Shown here: positions 24,568 to 34,069 of the stretch, in pieces
Layout of the letters: every line of letters begins with the position of its first letter
Numbering within the stretch: the first letter of the stretch is position 1
NCBI RefSeq assembly: GCF_002298975.1
Contig: NZ_DBMV01000045.1
Span: 1 to 64,000 of the forward strand
Source: Ralstonia sp. UBA689
GTDB taxonomy: Bacteria; Pseudomonadota; Gammaproteobacteria; Burkholderiales; Burkholderiaceae
Length of the DNA: 64,000 nt
Direction of reading: 5' to 3'
Translations under genes and position numbers: made by a program
Notes under the pieces: generated by a model
Database searches by the model: none
Told to the model about the DNA's origin: nothing
The model's input: the letters and a program-made list of their open reading frames with translations, nothing else

Positions 24568-25413
24568 CTATGCGCGGAAACGCCCAGGCGTCACGCCCGC
24601 ATATGCCTTGAACACCCGTTGGAAATGCGCTTGATCGGCAAAGCCCAGGCTTTGGGCCACATCCGAAATGCCGTCCCCACTTCGAATTCGTTCCTTGGCG
24701 AGGTTGATGCGTTGGTTCAGTTGCCAGGAATGCGGGGTCATGCCGGTGACAGCGCGGAAAGCGCGGATCACCTGGTAGCGACTCATACCGGCCAGGCGCG
24801 CCAGTTCATCCAGGGCAATGCTGGAAGCCGGCTCGGTGCGCAGACAATGCAGGGCGGGCTGGATCTGTACGGCCAGGTTCAACGGAACGTTCGGTGCCTC
24901 GATGCGCAAGTCCTGCGTGGTGTCGCAATCTCCGATGAACTCGATCAGTGCTGCCTCCTTGTCACATGGGCTGGCCTCGGAGAAGAGCAACGCGTTGAAC
25001 TGGCAGAAACGCGTATAGACCGCCGGGTCGGTCACGACCCGTACCGGCTCGGCATCCATCGGGCTGGCCTGCGTGTATTCCTGCCGGACGGCCCGGAGCC
25101 AGTCGGCGTCCAGGTGCAGCATCTGATAGCTCCAGGCTGTGTTGGGCGCCGGGTTGCAGGCATGCACGCGCGCTGCTGGCACGAATACGAGCGTGCCGGG
25201 ATGCAGCACAACCGGGCCATCGGCGGTGCCAGTGAAGATGCTGCGGCCTTCATCAATGGCGCCGATGGAAAAGGTCGGATGGTAGTGCGGTTTGTAGCAG
25301 GCCCGGCTATGGCACGCGCGGCGGCTCTCGACAAAGGGCATGGCCGGATCGCGCCAGAACACCTGGGTCGGATCGCTACGCAGCGCCGCGCTAAGGGGCG
25401 AATGGGCTGACAT
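24568..25413 (-). CDS. AraC-family transcriptional regulator
   Basis: This 281-residue protein has an N-terminal cupin-like AraC ligand domain (CYKPHYHPTFSIGAIDEG, VLHPGTLVFVPAARVHACNP) and a C-terminal pair of helix-turn-helix motifs (LARLAGMSRYQVIRAFRAVT, ISDVAQSLGFADQAHFQRVF). It ends about 90 bases before the LysE-type exporter and runs in the same direction, so it probably controls that gene. The ligand may be an amino acid, which is inferred only from the neighbour. Confidence 0.88.
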   Translation of the reverse strand: MSAHSPLSAALRSDPTQVFWRDPAMPFVESRRACHSRACYKPHYHPTFSIGAIDEGRSIFTGTADGPVVLHPGTLVFVPAARVHACNPAPNTAWSYQMLHLDADWLRAVRQEYTQASPMDAEPVRVVTDPAVYTRFCQFNALLFSEASPCDKEAALIEFIGDCDTTQDLRIEAPNVPLNLAVQIQPALHCLRTEPASSIALDELARLAGMSRYQVIRAFRAVTGMTPHSWQLNQRINLAKERIRSGDGISDVAQSLGFADQAHFQRVFKAYAGVTPGRFRA

Positions 25414-25682
25414 CTAATGCTCAGGCTTGATGGGATCGCATTCCAGGAAATGCTACAGACAGCAGATGCTTGGTGTCTATTGAATGTGAGCCGGGCTGAT
25501 GCCCGCCAGGAGACTTCCGACTGGCGGGCGAGGGTTCCATCCAGTTGGCATGCCCAGGGCATGCGCGGCAGTTTCGCCTACGCGCGAGAGCAACTTAGGG
25601 CGGCGCTCATGTTTGAGCTTATTTCGATAAGCCTTCTTAAGTGTTCAGGAGAAATGGACTTGAAACTTGCCGCCGTAGCAGG

Positions 25683-25943
25683 ATGGTGATCGAGCCGGAA
25701 GAGGGTGCCATCGCCCACCTGTTGAGCAAGGCAGGCAAGCCGGAGTTACCGCGCGACTTCTTGCGGGCAGCGGTCCACTCACAAAAGTTCCACTGGGGCA
25801 AGCTGCTGTCGTTGGATTGGGGTGCACTTAGTTACGTGCCCGGCGGGGTCGAGTACTGCTTGTTGCCTGCCGGAGGGCCAGCAGTCTCGGTGGGTTTCCT
25901 GAGACTGGATTGGGCAACGGTGCGGCTGAACCGTACTCTCTGA
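25683..25943 (+). CDS. Short hypothetical protein
   Basis: An ATG at 25683 (with AGCAGG nearby) gives 86 residues: a helical first half (AHLLSKAGKPELPRDFLRAA) and a hydrophobic, glycine-rich second half. I recognise no family. It is convergent with the GGDEF gene. It may be a real small gene or a remnant. Confidence 0.35.
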   Translation: MVIEPEEGAIAHLLSKAGKPELPRDFLRAAVHSQKFHWGKLLSLDWGALSYVPGGVEYCLLPAGGPAVSVGFLRLDWATVRLNRTL

Positions 25944-25961
25944 GCTCGACAATCAACGATC

Positions 25962-27398
25962 CTATATCGCCACCACCCCCCGCCCCAACTGCAGTGGCAC
26001 CTGCACCACGGCAATCCGGTTCTGCCCGCCCACCTTGGCAGAGTGCAGCGCATTGCCCGCCGCCTTGATCAAGCCTTGTGGCAACACGCCCTCCTGTGCC
26101 CAGCCGCTTGCCACGCCCACGCTCACGGTAACGTGGCCCGTTACGGCCGACCCCGCGTGCGCAATGCCAAGCGCTGCCGCTGCGTCGCACAGGCGCTGCC
26201 CGATCTGCGCTGCGGCTTGCAGATCGGACTCCGGCAGCAGGATTGCAAAGGTGTCGCCCTCGTAGCGCGCGACCAGATCGCCATCGCGCTGCACATGTTG
26301 AGCCAGGCATTGCGCGACCGAGGCCAGGCATCGGTCGGCCCGCAGGTGGCCGTAGCGGTCGTTGAAGTCTCGGAAGAGGTCAATGTCGACCAGCAGCGCA
26401 GACAGTGGAGATTCTGTGCTCGCACCGTGCCACCAAGCCTCGCCCAGGGCGGATTCAAAGGCACGGCGGCTGGCGGCACCGGTGAGCGGGTCGGTAGCAG
26501 CAAGCCGCTTGAGTTCTTCCCGCGCGGCAACCAGCCGTGCGTGCAGGACGCTGTTCTCGATCAGCAGCAGCAATAGGATGAAGCTCGCTCCCAAGAGCCC
26601 ATACATGCGTCCCAGATAGAAGCCGAGGTCGTAGCGCCCATGGTTGAACACGGCACTGAGCGCGATGTCGCAGATCCAGACGCACAGCACCACCATCAGC
26701 CAGATGTCGATGGTGAGATGCGGCTTGCTGCGCCAGAGCACGGTCAGGGCGATCATGCTGAAACCCCAGATCGTGCCGGCAACCATCAACTGGGCACGTG
26801 CATAGCCATTGCCCGCCATGATTGCCGGCAGCAGATGCCCGCCCGCCGTGGCCAGCGCAACGCACGCAGCCGACGCGCCCAGCACGGCGGCAATGACCAA
26901 TGCCACCGTCCCCCGCGTGAGCGGAGTGGCGGCAAAGCGATCCGGCTCCCGATCTTCAAGGACTTTCAGCACGGCATAGGCCATCACGAACAGCGGAAAG
27001 CCCGCGTGCCAGAACATGTAGATCCAGGCGGTGCTCTGTGGCCCGGCGCCCAGCAGGCCACCGGGCGCAAACAACCCCGGGAACGACAGCATGTGCCCGA
27101 CTGCGGTGGCCGTCGTGAACAGGTAGCCGCAGGCCAGCGCCAGCATGGCGCGCGAACGCGTGATCGCAAACTGGCCGAACAGCAAAACGGCGGTAATCAG
27201 GTCATTGAGAATGAGCGCTGATTCATACGTCGGAATGAACAACGGGAGTTGCGCCAGCTGCACCTTGGAAAACGGCAGCACCGACAGGAAGATCAGCAAA
27301 GACAGCAGTGCCACCGCCAATGCCATGCGATAGGTCCGGCGTCCCGGGGACAAGCTCAGCAGCAAGCCCGGTTGCACTTCAAGAGATCCCGTTGCCAA
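25962..27398 (-). CDS. Membrane-bound GGDEF protein with degenerate active-site motif
   Basis: The product has 478 residues from a TTG start at 27398 (GGGGG upstream); GTG at 27377 is an alternative. The N-terminal 290 residues contain about seven or eight hydrophobic helices and resemble MASE4-type sensors. The C-terminal GGDEF domain starts near ATDPLTGAASRRAFE. The active-site loop reads YEGDTFAILLP, so EGDTF replaces GGDEF/GGEEF: the first glycine and the key acidic fourth residue are lost. Diguanylate cyclase activity is therefore doubtful, though the rest of the domain (VDIDLFRDFNDRYGHLRAD, VSVGVA) is well kept. It may act as a c-di-GMP or GTP sensor. Confidence 0.85.
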   Translation of the reverse strand: MATGSLEVQPGLLLSLSPGRRTYRMALAVALLSLLIFLSVLPFSKVQLAQLPLFIPTYESALILNDLITAVLLFGQFAITRSRAMLALACGYLFTTATAVGHMLSFPGLFAPGGLLGAGPQSTAWIYMFWHAGFPLFVMAYAVLKVLEDREPDRFAATPLTRGTVALVIAAVLGASAACVALATAGGHLLPAIMAGNGYARAQLMVAGTIWGFSMIALTVLWRSKPHLTIDIWLMVVLCVWICDIALSAVFNHGRYDLGFYLGRMYGLLGASFILLLLLIENSVLHARLVAAREELKRLAATDPLTGAASRRAFESALGEAWWHGASTESPLSALLVDIDLFRDFNDRYGHLRADRCLASVAQCLAQHVQRDGDLVARYEGDTFAILLPESDLQAAAQIGQRLCDAAAALGIAHAGSAVTGHVTVSVGVASGWAQEGVLPQGLIKAAGNALHSAKVGGQNRIAVVQVPLQLGRGVVAI

Positions 27399-27646
27399 GA
27401 TGGCCCCCTAAGCAGGCGGTGACTGCGTCACGTGTTTTACTGCGCCGCACGGCTACGGTTTCTGATGATGCCGTTTCCCCTGAAAGGGTTTGCGTGCCTC
27501 CGATGCCTACTTACCGTTGATAGTCACGAGGGGGGCCGATGTCAACGCCGCCAATCCGGCGCCGGTGTCGTGTTGGCGAGGTGGAGGGGACGATGCATCG
27601 CACCAGCCATTTTTTCATCCCCTGCCAGGCCCTTACGCTGCGGCCG

Positions 27647-28093
27647 TCATGCCGATCGCACCAGCAATACCGGGAGAGAAGAGGTGCGCACCACGCTTTC
27701 CGCGACGCTTCCCAACAACGCGCGCCGCGCGCCGCGCCGACCGTGCGTGCCCAGAACCAGGAGCTCCACCCCGGCCTGCTGCGCCAGCTTTTCCAGTTCC
27801 GATGCGATATCGATGTAGGCCAGCGGATCATCCGTTGTCACGGCCGCGACCTGAATCCCCGCCTGTTGCGCCTTGCGTGTCGCTTCTGCAACGAGCTTGT
27901 GGCCTTGCTCGATCAATGTTTCGGTAATCTGCCGCGTGTTCAGCGCGCCAAGATCCCATTTGACGTGGGCGTTGTCGACGACGTGCGCGATGAGCAGTTT
28001 CGAGCCAAGCGTCCTGGCCAACCGTGTCGCCTCGTCCAAGGCGCGTTGCGCGGTTGGGCTTGCGTCGATTGCGACCATGATGGTGTCGTACAT
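27647..28093 (-). CDS. Universal stress protein, UspA family
   Basis: The product has 148 residues, starting with AAGGAAA upstream. The fold markers are clear: MYDTIMVAIDASPTAQRALD at the N-terminus and the nucleotide-binding VLGTHGRRGARRALLGSVAE with a following SSLPVLLV. This suggests an ATP-binding subtype. It is the last gene of the minus-strand metal-efflux run, 60 bases after the membrane-protein gene. Stress proteins often accompany metal and redox genes, but its target is unknown. Confidence 0.9.
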   Translation of the reverse strand: MYDTIMVAIDASPTAQRALDEATRLARTLGSKLLIAHVVDNAHVKWDLGALNTRQITETLIEQGHKLVAEATRKAQQAGIQVAAVTTDDPLAYIDIASELEKLAQQAGVELLVLGTHGRRGARRALLGSVAESVVRTSSLPVLLVRSA

Positions 28094-28153
28094 CTCGATT
28101 TCCTTGTTGTTGTTTGATGACGGGTTGGACTGGAGGACTGGGTGACGGCCGGA

Positions 28154-28798
28154 TCAGCGTTGTGTTTTCGTCTCTGCATTTTCTGATGACGGCGTGATTG
28201 GGCCCGAGCGTCGCCTGCGCAGACGTTTGGTTTGCAGGAAGTAGCGCCAGTCGACTTTTGCGAACCCATACACCAGAGCCAGAAACACGACCTGCGACAA
28301 GACAAAGTAGAGGCCCATATAGGCCCCGTCAATCGCGGACTCTTCATCCAGGTAACGCGCCCCAATTTGGGCTATGTGTGTCCAGGTGAGGTAACTCACC
28401 CAGCGGCCGATGAAGAACGGCAGCCCGATCAGCCACAGCCGCATGCCGGTCAAGCCGTATGCAATGAAGATGTAGTTGGAGGGAAACGGGCTGAACGCAT
28501 ACGCCAGGATCAGCCCGGCGGTCATGCTTTTGCGCTCTTCCAACCAAGCCCGAACCACGTCGATGTTCTGGCGGTCTGCCTCGCGCATCCAGTGGTTGCG
28601 CACGAGCCAGCAAGACAATTGCGCCAGGACAAGGCGGCCGGCGGTCGCGGCGCAAGCCGCCACCCCCGCGAGGAGCACGGGATCGGCGTCGGGTCGCGAG
28701 AAGCCGATCCACGACATCACCATCCACGTGGGTGGGGCAAAGGCCGGCATCACGTTCAGCAGAAAGACCGTGGCGAACAAGGCGAGCAGGTTTTCCAT
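28154..28798 (-). CDS. Polytopic inner-membrane protein of the metal-efflux cluster
   Basis: This 214-residue protein has about five hydrophobic helices (NLLALFATVFLLNVMPAFAP, then VLLAGVAACAATAGRLVLAQL and others) and a basic C-terminus (KRLRRRRSG). It weakly resembles small SNARE-associated/VTT-like membrane proteins, with the GRLVLAQ and AYAFSPFPSN segments, but this is not secure. It starts five bases after the P1B-ATPase stop with GGGAGA in front, so it is almost surely co-translated with it. Confidence 0.7.
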   Translation of the reverse strand: MENLLALFATVFLLNVMPAFAPPTWMVMSWIGFSRPDADPVLLAGVAACAATAGRLVLAQLSCWLVRNHWMREADRQNIDVVRAWLEERKSMTAGLILAYAFSPFPSNYIFIAYGLTGMRLWLIGLPFFIGRWVSYLTWTHIAQIGARYLDEESAIDGAYMGLYFVLSQVVFLALVYGFAKVDWRYFLQTKRLRRRRSGPITPSSENAETKTQR

Positions 28799-28803
28799 GG
28801 CGA

Positions 28804-31131
28804 TCAGGTCTCCCTGCCGAGGACGTGAAACAACTCGTCTTCCTGCGCGCAGTGCAGACGCAGGATGGCGTCCAACCCATACAGCAGACGCTGCAATTCC
28901 TGCACAACAGGTGCATCCGGGCCGTCAGCCGAAATGTCGGCGACGACCCGCCCCAGAAGGTTCGTCACCCGAAAGATTTCGCGATGCATCCCGCTCATTG
29001 CCGCCATCGGGTCATCTCCGCCGATCAGCCGCGCCAGGTCCGGATAGAGCTGCGTATCGTCTCGGCGCTCGTGCGGAACCAGGATTTCGGCCAAGGATTG
29101 GTTCAGCGCCAACAGCTCGGTCTTTGCCGCGCTGCCCTCCATGTGGGGCAGCGTGTCGGCCACCGTACGGATGCGGTTCATGATGGGTTCCAGTTCCCCG
29201 TGTTCGGCCTTGAGGTGTTCTACGTCGGCTGGCGCCAACGAGCGCGTCGCCGCGTTTGTGGCCAATTGCAATGCGCGCAAGGCATTGCCGATGGCGAGTA
29301 CGTCAATGGCCTCTTGCAGTATGGCGCCCGCCAACGGCGGCAAGTAACCCAGTGCAGCGGCCGCCATGGCTGCGACCGATAACGACATACCGATACCCAC
29401 GCTCTGCAGTGCGATGCGCCGGGTGCGGCGCGCAATCCGCACCGCGTCAACCAGTCGATCCAGCCGGTCGACCAGCAAGACCACGTCTGCCGCTTCTGAC
29501 GATGCAGCGGCCCCGCGTGCACCCATCGCCACGCCGATGTCCGCCGCGGCGAGCGCCGGTGCGTCGTTCACGCCGTCGCCCACCATGATCACCTTGCCGG
29601 CGGCGCGTGCGTTCTGGATCGCCGTGAGCTTGGCCGCCGGCGATAGCGCCGCATAGAGCTCGGTGACGCCCAGCATGGCCCCGACCGATTCGGCAACGTC
29701 TGGCCGATCGCCGGTCAACATCGCCTGCCGTTTGATCCCCTCCTGGCGCAGAAGGCGCAGTGCGCGCGGTGTTTCGAGGCGGACACGGTCCACCATCAGT
29801 AACGCGCCAGCCAGTTCACCATCCACGCCGACAAAGACGGCTGACGCGCCCGCGTAGTTCATCCGCTTGATGAACCCCTGGCTCCAGGCAGGGGCATCGG
29901 AGTTGCCCAGCACGTAGGACAACGCGCCAAGCGAAACGACGTAACGCCCAACCCGGCCCTGGACGCCTGCTCCCGGGCTCTCAACGACGGCGCTTGGCGG
30001 TTGCAGCACGGCACTACGCTCGCGTGCGGCTCTGACGACCGCTTCCGCCACGACATGGTTCGATGCCTGCGCCAGGGAGCCGGCGAGGCCCAGAACAACA
30101 TCAGGCGGATAACGTTGATCGCATTCGATGTCGACGAGTCGGGCGTATCCGCTGGTCAAGGTGCCGGTCTTGTCGAAGAACAGCGTGTCGGCCAAAGCAA
30201 GCCGTTCAAGCGCGCCACCGCCTTTGATCAGCACGCCGCGCTTGGCGCAACGCGACAGGCCTGACACGATCGCCACCGGCACAGCAAGGATCAACGGGCA
30301 CGGCGTGGCCACGACCAGCACGGCCAGGCAGCGTGATGGATCGCCGGTGAGTATCCAGCTCGCCCCGGCCAGGACGACTGCCACGCCCACGAAGGCAAAG
30401 GCATAACGATCTGCCAGCCGCACGGAGGGGCTTCGCTCGGCCTGCGCCGCGCTGACCAACCGCACAACGCCCGCGAACGTGCTGTTCTCGGCGGATGCAC
30501 CGGCCATCATTTCAAAGGTGGCACCGACATTCAGCACGCCACTGCAGATGGCGTCGGCCGCTGGGCGACGCCGAGCGATGGATTCTCCGGTCAAGGTGGA
30601 TTCATCCAGGTCGGCCGGCTCCGACAACGTGCCGTCTACGGGAACAACTTCACCGTGCCGCACCAGCAGCCGGTCGCCCGCCCGGACTTCTGCCAGGTCA
30701 ACCAGATGCCATTGGCCGGCTTCGAAGCGATTGGCTCGCTTGGGCGCATGACTCAGCAGCGCTGTCATCTCGCGCTGCGCGCGCGCCTGTGCGAATTCCT
30801 CCAGCGCGCGTCCGCTTGCGAGCATCAGGGCGATGACGGCGGCGACCAGCACTTCCCCTGAAAGCAGCGCGAAACTCATCGACATCACGGCCAAGACATC
30901 GATGCCAACCTGCCGACGCATCAGCGATCGGGCAATCGTGACCACCAGGACGATCCAGTTGGGAATGATGCCGATCAGCCAGAACTGCCGCGCATGCACT
31001 TCGGCGCCAAGGTAGCGTGCCCATAGCCCAGCGGCCAGGGTCAGCGCTGACAGCGTAAGCAGCACAAGATTGAGCAGGAGGCGCCGGGAAAGCATGAGCC
31101 AGTCTGGCGTTGGGGTGTGCTCCGGTTGCAC
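28804..31131 (-). CDS. P1B-type metal ATPase with C-terminal hemerythrin-like domain
   Basis: This 775-residue heavy-metal ATPase contains TGES (181-184) in the actuator domain, a TPCP metal-binding motif in a membrane helix (276-279), phosphorylated D320 in DKTGT and GDGVNDAPAL near 517. It lacks the N-terminal CxxC metal domains of copper pumps. After the last membrane helix a domain of about 130 residues is rich in histidine and glutamate (HLKAEHGELE, ILVPHERRDD, SGMHREIFR, LHCAQEDELFHVL), as in hemerythrins. This combination is known from P1B-5 ATPases (Nia type, nickel/iron), so iron or nickel efflux is likely by analogy. The GTG start overlaps the cytochrome b561 stop; ATG at 31095 is an alternative. 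Confidence 0.88.
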   Translation of the reverse strand: MQPEHTPTPDWLMLSRRLLLNLVLLTLSALTLAAGLWARYLGAEVHARQFWLIGIIPNWIVLVVTIARSLMRRQVGIDVLAVMSMSFALLSGEVLVAAVIALMLASGRALEEFAQARAQREMTALLSHAPKRANRFEAGQWHLVDLAEVRAGDRLLVRHGEVVPVDGTLSEPADLDESTLTGESIARRRPAADAICSGVLNVGATFEMMAGASAENSTFAGVVRLVSAAQAERSPSVRLADRYAFAFVGVAVVLAGASWILTGDPSRCLAVLVVATPCPLILAVPVAIVSGLSRCAKRGVLIKGGGALERLALADTLFFDKTGTLTSGYARLVDIECDQRYPPDVVLGLAGSLAQASNHVVAEAVVRAARERSAVLQPPSAVVESPGAGVQGRVGRYVVSLGALSYVLGNSDAPAWSQGFIKRMNYAGASAVFVGVDGELAGALLMVDRVRLETPRALRLLRQEGIKRQAMLTGDRPDVAESVGAMLGVTELYAALSPAAKLTAIQNARAAGKVIMVGDGVNDAPALAAADIGVAMGARGAAASSEAADVVLLVDRLDRLVDAVRIARRTRRIALQSVGIGMSLSVAAMAAAALGYLPPLAGAILQEAIDVLAIGNALRALQLATNAATRSLAPADVEHLKAEHGELEPIMNRIRTVADTLPHMEGSAAKTELLALNQSLAEILVPHERRDDTQLYPDLARLIGGDDPMAAMSGMHREIFRVTNLLGRVVADISADGPDAPVVQELQRLLYGLDAILRLHCAQEDELFHVLGRET

Positions 31132-31655
31132 TAGATCATGCGGCGCAGCAGCCGGTCTTTCAGGATGAACTCATGCCAGAGCGCGGCGGCCGCATGTAGT
31201 CCGACGAAGATGTACACAAACGTTGCACCCGACTCGTGAACTTCCTTGGCAGCATCCGCCCACGTCTTGTCCTGCGCGAGCGGGAGCGTCCAGTTCAGTC
31301 CAAACGGCTGAATCGGCTTGCCGGCCCAGGCCAGCGCCAGCAGGCCGAGGATCGGCATGCTGACCATCAGCACGTAGAGCGCGCCGTGCGTGAGCCGCGC
31401 GGCACGCTGCAGCAATAGTGGGCCGGGGACAGGTGCCGGTGCCTGCGTGGCCCAACGGGCGAGCAGGCGCAGCACCATCAGCGCGAGCACAGAGAGCCCC
31501 GCAGTCTGATGGACCATGAATACAGCGGCACGCGTGGCGCTGCCTTTGGGGAAGAAGTCGAGTATCTCGATTGCCGCCACTGCGATCGTGACTGCCAGGA
31601 ATACCAGCCAGTGCAGGGATCGCATGACCAACGAGTACTTCGGTTCGGAATGCAT
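31131..31655 (-). CDS. Cytochrome b561 family membrane protein
   Basis: From the ATG at 31655 the product has 174 residues with four helices. Heme-ligand histidines appear in the expected places: MRSLHWLVFLAV, FMVHQTAGLSVLAL, RLTHGALYVLMV and GLHAAAALWHEF. It moves electrons across the inner membrane, often from quinol. The stop codon TAG shares a base with the GTG start of the P1B ATPase, so the two are coupled. A redox partner for the hemerythrin-like domain is an attractive but unproven idea. A TTG start four codons upstream is possible. Confidence 0.87.
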   Translation of the reverse strand: MHSEPKYSLVMRSLHWLVFLAVTIAVAAIEILDFFPKGSATRAAVFMVHQTAGLSVLALMVLRLLARWATQAPAPVPGPLLLQRAARLTHGALYVLMVSMPILGLLALAWAGKPIQPFGLNWTLPLAQDKTWADAAKEVHESGATFVYIFVGLHAAAALWHEFILKDRLLRRMI

Positions 31656-31740
31656 AGAGCCACCCAATCAAGTGAACAGTTAAGAAATCTTGGCGATGCG
31701 TATGTCGATGTACACGCACCGAGTTGAGGAAGAGCAACCT

Positions 31741-32706
31741 CTAATACGCGGGCGGAACGGACGTCGGTGGTATTCGGGCTGAAGTATCCACTGGATCGAC
31801 GTGGGTCATGACGTTCAGCACGTCGCGCCGCAGCATGACACGGCGCCGCGCTTCCAGCGCAATGTCGTGGCCTGCTCTCACGCTCGCATGGGCGTCGACT
31901 TCCAGGTGCACGTCCACCAGGATCATGTCGCCCATCCGGCGCGTCTTGACGTCATGCACGCCCAGCACACCGGGCGTTTCGCGCATGGCTTGGTGGATCG
32001 TCCTGACGGTTTCCTCGTCGACGGCACGGTCCATGAGGTCGTGCAGTGCATCCCAGCCGAACCGCCAGCCCATGCGGGTGACCATCAGGCCGACAATCAG
32101 CGCGGCTACCGGATCGAGCAGGCGATAGCCAAACACATTGCCGGTGATGCCGAGCGCTACCACCAGCGACGACGCGGCATCGGAGCGCGCGTGCCAGGCG
32201 TTGGCGACCAGCATGCTGGAGCGGACCCGCTCGGCCACCGCAAGCATGTAGCGGAACAGCAGTTCCTTGGCTACCAACGCACCCAGCGCAACCCACAGTG
32301 CGATCAGTTTCACCGGCTGGATGGTGTCCGGATGCTCCAGCTTCAGCACGGCGCTCCAGAGCATGCCAACGCCTACTGCGAGCAAGAGCAGGCCGAGCGC
32401 CAGCGAAGCTGCATTCTCGAAGCGTTGATGGCCGAATTGATGGGTGGCGTCCGGGCCCTTCTGGCTATGGTGGCTGGCGAACAGGACAACAAAGTCCGAA
32501 ATCAGGTCGGACAACGAATGAATGGCGTCAGCGACCAGTGCCTGAGAACCGGCGAGGACGCCCGCCACCACCTGCACGCCGGTCAAACCGAGGTTGACGC
32601 CCACACTCACCAGCGTGCTGCGCCGTGCAGCGGCCTGTTTGACCGAGGCGTCTTCGGTATCCGGATCCGGGGTGGTCTCAAGGTCGATTTCTTCGGGATG
32701 TCGCAT
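31741..32706 (-). CDS. Cation diffusion facilitator (CDF) metal exporter
   Basis: The ATG at 32706 gives 321 residues; a longer frame to 32778 adds an unlikely arginine-rich leader. Six helices are visible. The transport-site motifs are HSLSDLISD (with ADAI in front) and HARSDAASS, the paired HxxxD sites that bind zinc, iron, cobalt or manganese. The C-terminal cytoplasmic metal-sensing domain (GVLGVHDVKTRRMGDMILVDVHLEV) is typical. It exports metal from cytoplasm to periplasm, where the RND system could take over. It lies between the RND genes and the cytochrome b561 gene, on the same strand. Confidence 0.9.
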   Translation of the reverse strand: MRHPEEIDLETTPDPDTEDASVKQAAARRSTLVSVGVNLGLTGVQVVAGVLAGSQALVADAIHSLSDLISDFVVLFASHHSQKGPDATHQFGHQRFENAASLALGLLLLAVGVGMLWSAVLKLEHPDTIQPVKLIALWVALGALVAKELLFRYMLAVAERVRSSMLVANAWHARSDAASSLVVALGITGNVFGYRLLDPVAALIVGLMVTRMGWRFGWDALHDLMDRAVDEETVRTIHQAMRETPGVLGVHDVKTRRMGDMILVDVHLEVDAHASVRAGHDIALEARRRVMLRRDVLNVMTHVDPVDTSARIPPTSVPPAY

Positions 32707-32812
32707 CGTTCGTCGGGGTTGGGTACGTGCAATACGCCGCCGCCTGGGCGACGGCGTCCACATTGATGATGAGGTCATCTATCCATAGGGCTTGCTTGGG
32801 CGTCGCTCAAGA

Positions 32813-34069
32813 TCAATCGTCAAAGTCCCACATCCTGTGCAGATCAAGCTGGAGACGGCTGTCTGCTTCCAGCACATCCACCCGGGCGAGCCGTTCGGCC
32901 AGCAGCGCATCGGCCAAGCTGCGGCGTGCCGCCAGGAGCTCGGCCAAGCCCGATTCGCCTGCGCGGTACGCACGAGTTGCACGGTCGGATGCGCTTTTCT
33001 GCAACATAGCCGCTTCGAGCTGCGCTTGCGCGGTCGCCCGCTTGCCCTGGAGGTTGCGGTAGAGCACATCGAATTCTGCGCTCAGGCGCCGTTCGACACC
33101 GAGCCTGCGGCGAGCCGTTGCCTGCGCGTCGGATGCGGCTGCCAAGGCAGCCGACTGACGATGCGCTGAACCGAGCGGCATGGCCACGCTGATGCCCATG
33201 ATGCGCTCTGCGCCGCCGCGTTCCACCGTGACGAACATGCCGACGGTGGGGTCGGGCCGGCGCTCCAGGTCCGCACGCTTGGCCATCTGCTGCGCCTGCG
33301 CCTCTTCCGCCATCGCAAGCCGATACTCATGGCTATCCTGAATGTACTGGGTGCGCAGCCGTTCCGGTGGGTCCTGCGGCAACGCAGGCAATGCGGTGTC
33401 GGCAGCCAACGCGGGGTGGCCCAGGCTCGGAAAGCGGGCCTGCAGTTCCGCCTGTGCCGCCTGCTCGGCCGCAGTGGCCGCTGCCAGAGCCGCCTGCATG
33501 CGAGCGTGGTCTGCCGCCGCCAGTTCGCCGTCCAGGCGTGCGGCATCGCCCAGTTGCACCCGCCGGGCCGTCAGTGCCGCCAGATCGGCCGCCGCCCGAG
33601 CGTTTTCCTGGGCGGCCTGGCGGGCCTGTTCTGCCCGCAAGGCCGCAAACCAGAGCGCCAGGATTTGCCGCGAAGTCTCGTGGCGTGCATCCTTCAACGC
33701 AAGCTCACCCGCTTCGGCCGCCGCGTCGGCAAGCTGCCCGTCGGCTTGTGCCTTGCCCCACAGCCGTAGCGGCCGTTCCACGGCAATCTGACCTTCAGCA
33801 TGGCGTTCAGACGGATCGCGCACCTGCCGCCCTTGGCCAATCGCGCGCACCACCGTTTCCGCGGTGCCTACGCGGATGCCTTCGGCGCGCGCCAGTGTGG
33901 CATCGCGGCGGGACTCGGCTGCCATCACGTCTGGCGATTGCGCAACGACTTCGCGTACCGTGCTCTCAGTTGGCAGGTAGCTTGCCGTGCCTTGTGCCTG
34001 CACTGCCGTGCCCCAAACCAGCATCACGCAAGCCCCCGCCAACGCGATACGAAACATGTCCAACCTCAT
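32813..34069 (-). CDS. Outer-membrane efflux protein, CzcC/TolC type
   Basis: The product has 418 residues with a signal peptide (ALAGACVMLVWGTAVQA). The two long alpha-helical repeats of the outer-membrane efflux family are visible as alanine/leucine/glutamate-rich stretches (for example RQILALWFAALRAEQARQAA, SDRATRAYRAGESGLAELLA). It forms the outer-membrane channel for the RND pump encoded just before it. The start overlaps the stop of the RND gene by four bases (ATGA). The metal cannot be told from this subunit. Confidence 0.9.
   Translation of the reverse strand: MRLDMFRIALAGACVMLVWGTAVQAQGTASYLPTESTVREVVAQSPDVMAAESRRDATLARAEGIRVGTAETVVRAIGQGRQVRDPSERHAEGQIAVERPLRLWGKAQADGQLADAAAEAGELALKDARHETSRQILALWFAALRAEQARQAAQENARAAADLAALTARRVQLGDAARLDGELAAADHARMQAALAAATAAEQAAQAELQARFPSLGHPALAADTALPALPQDPPERLRTQYIQDSHEYRLAMAEEAQAQQMAKRADLERRPDPTVGMFVTVERGGAERIMGISVAMPLGSAHRQSAALAAASDAQATARRRLGVERRLSAEFDVLYRNLQGKRATAQAQLEAAMLQKSASDRATRAYRAGESGLAELLAARRSLADALLAERLARVDVLEADSRLQLDLHRMWDFDD

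Noticed and set aside
27399..27646. Open frames between the GGDEF and stress-protein genes
   Set aside because: Arginine/alanine/proline-rich frames on both strands without starts or domains; treated as intergenic.
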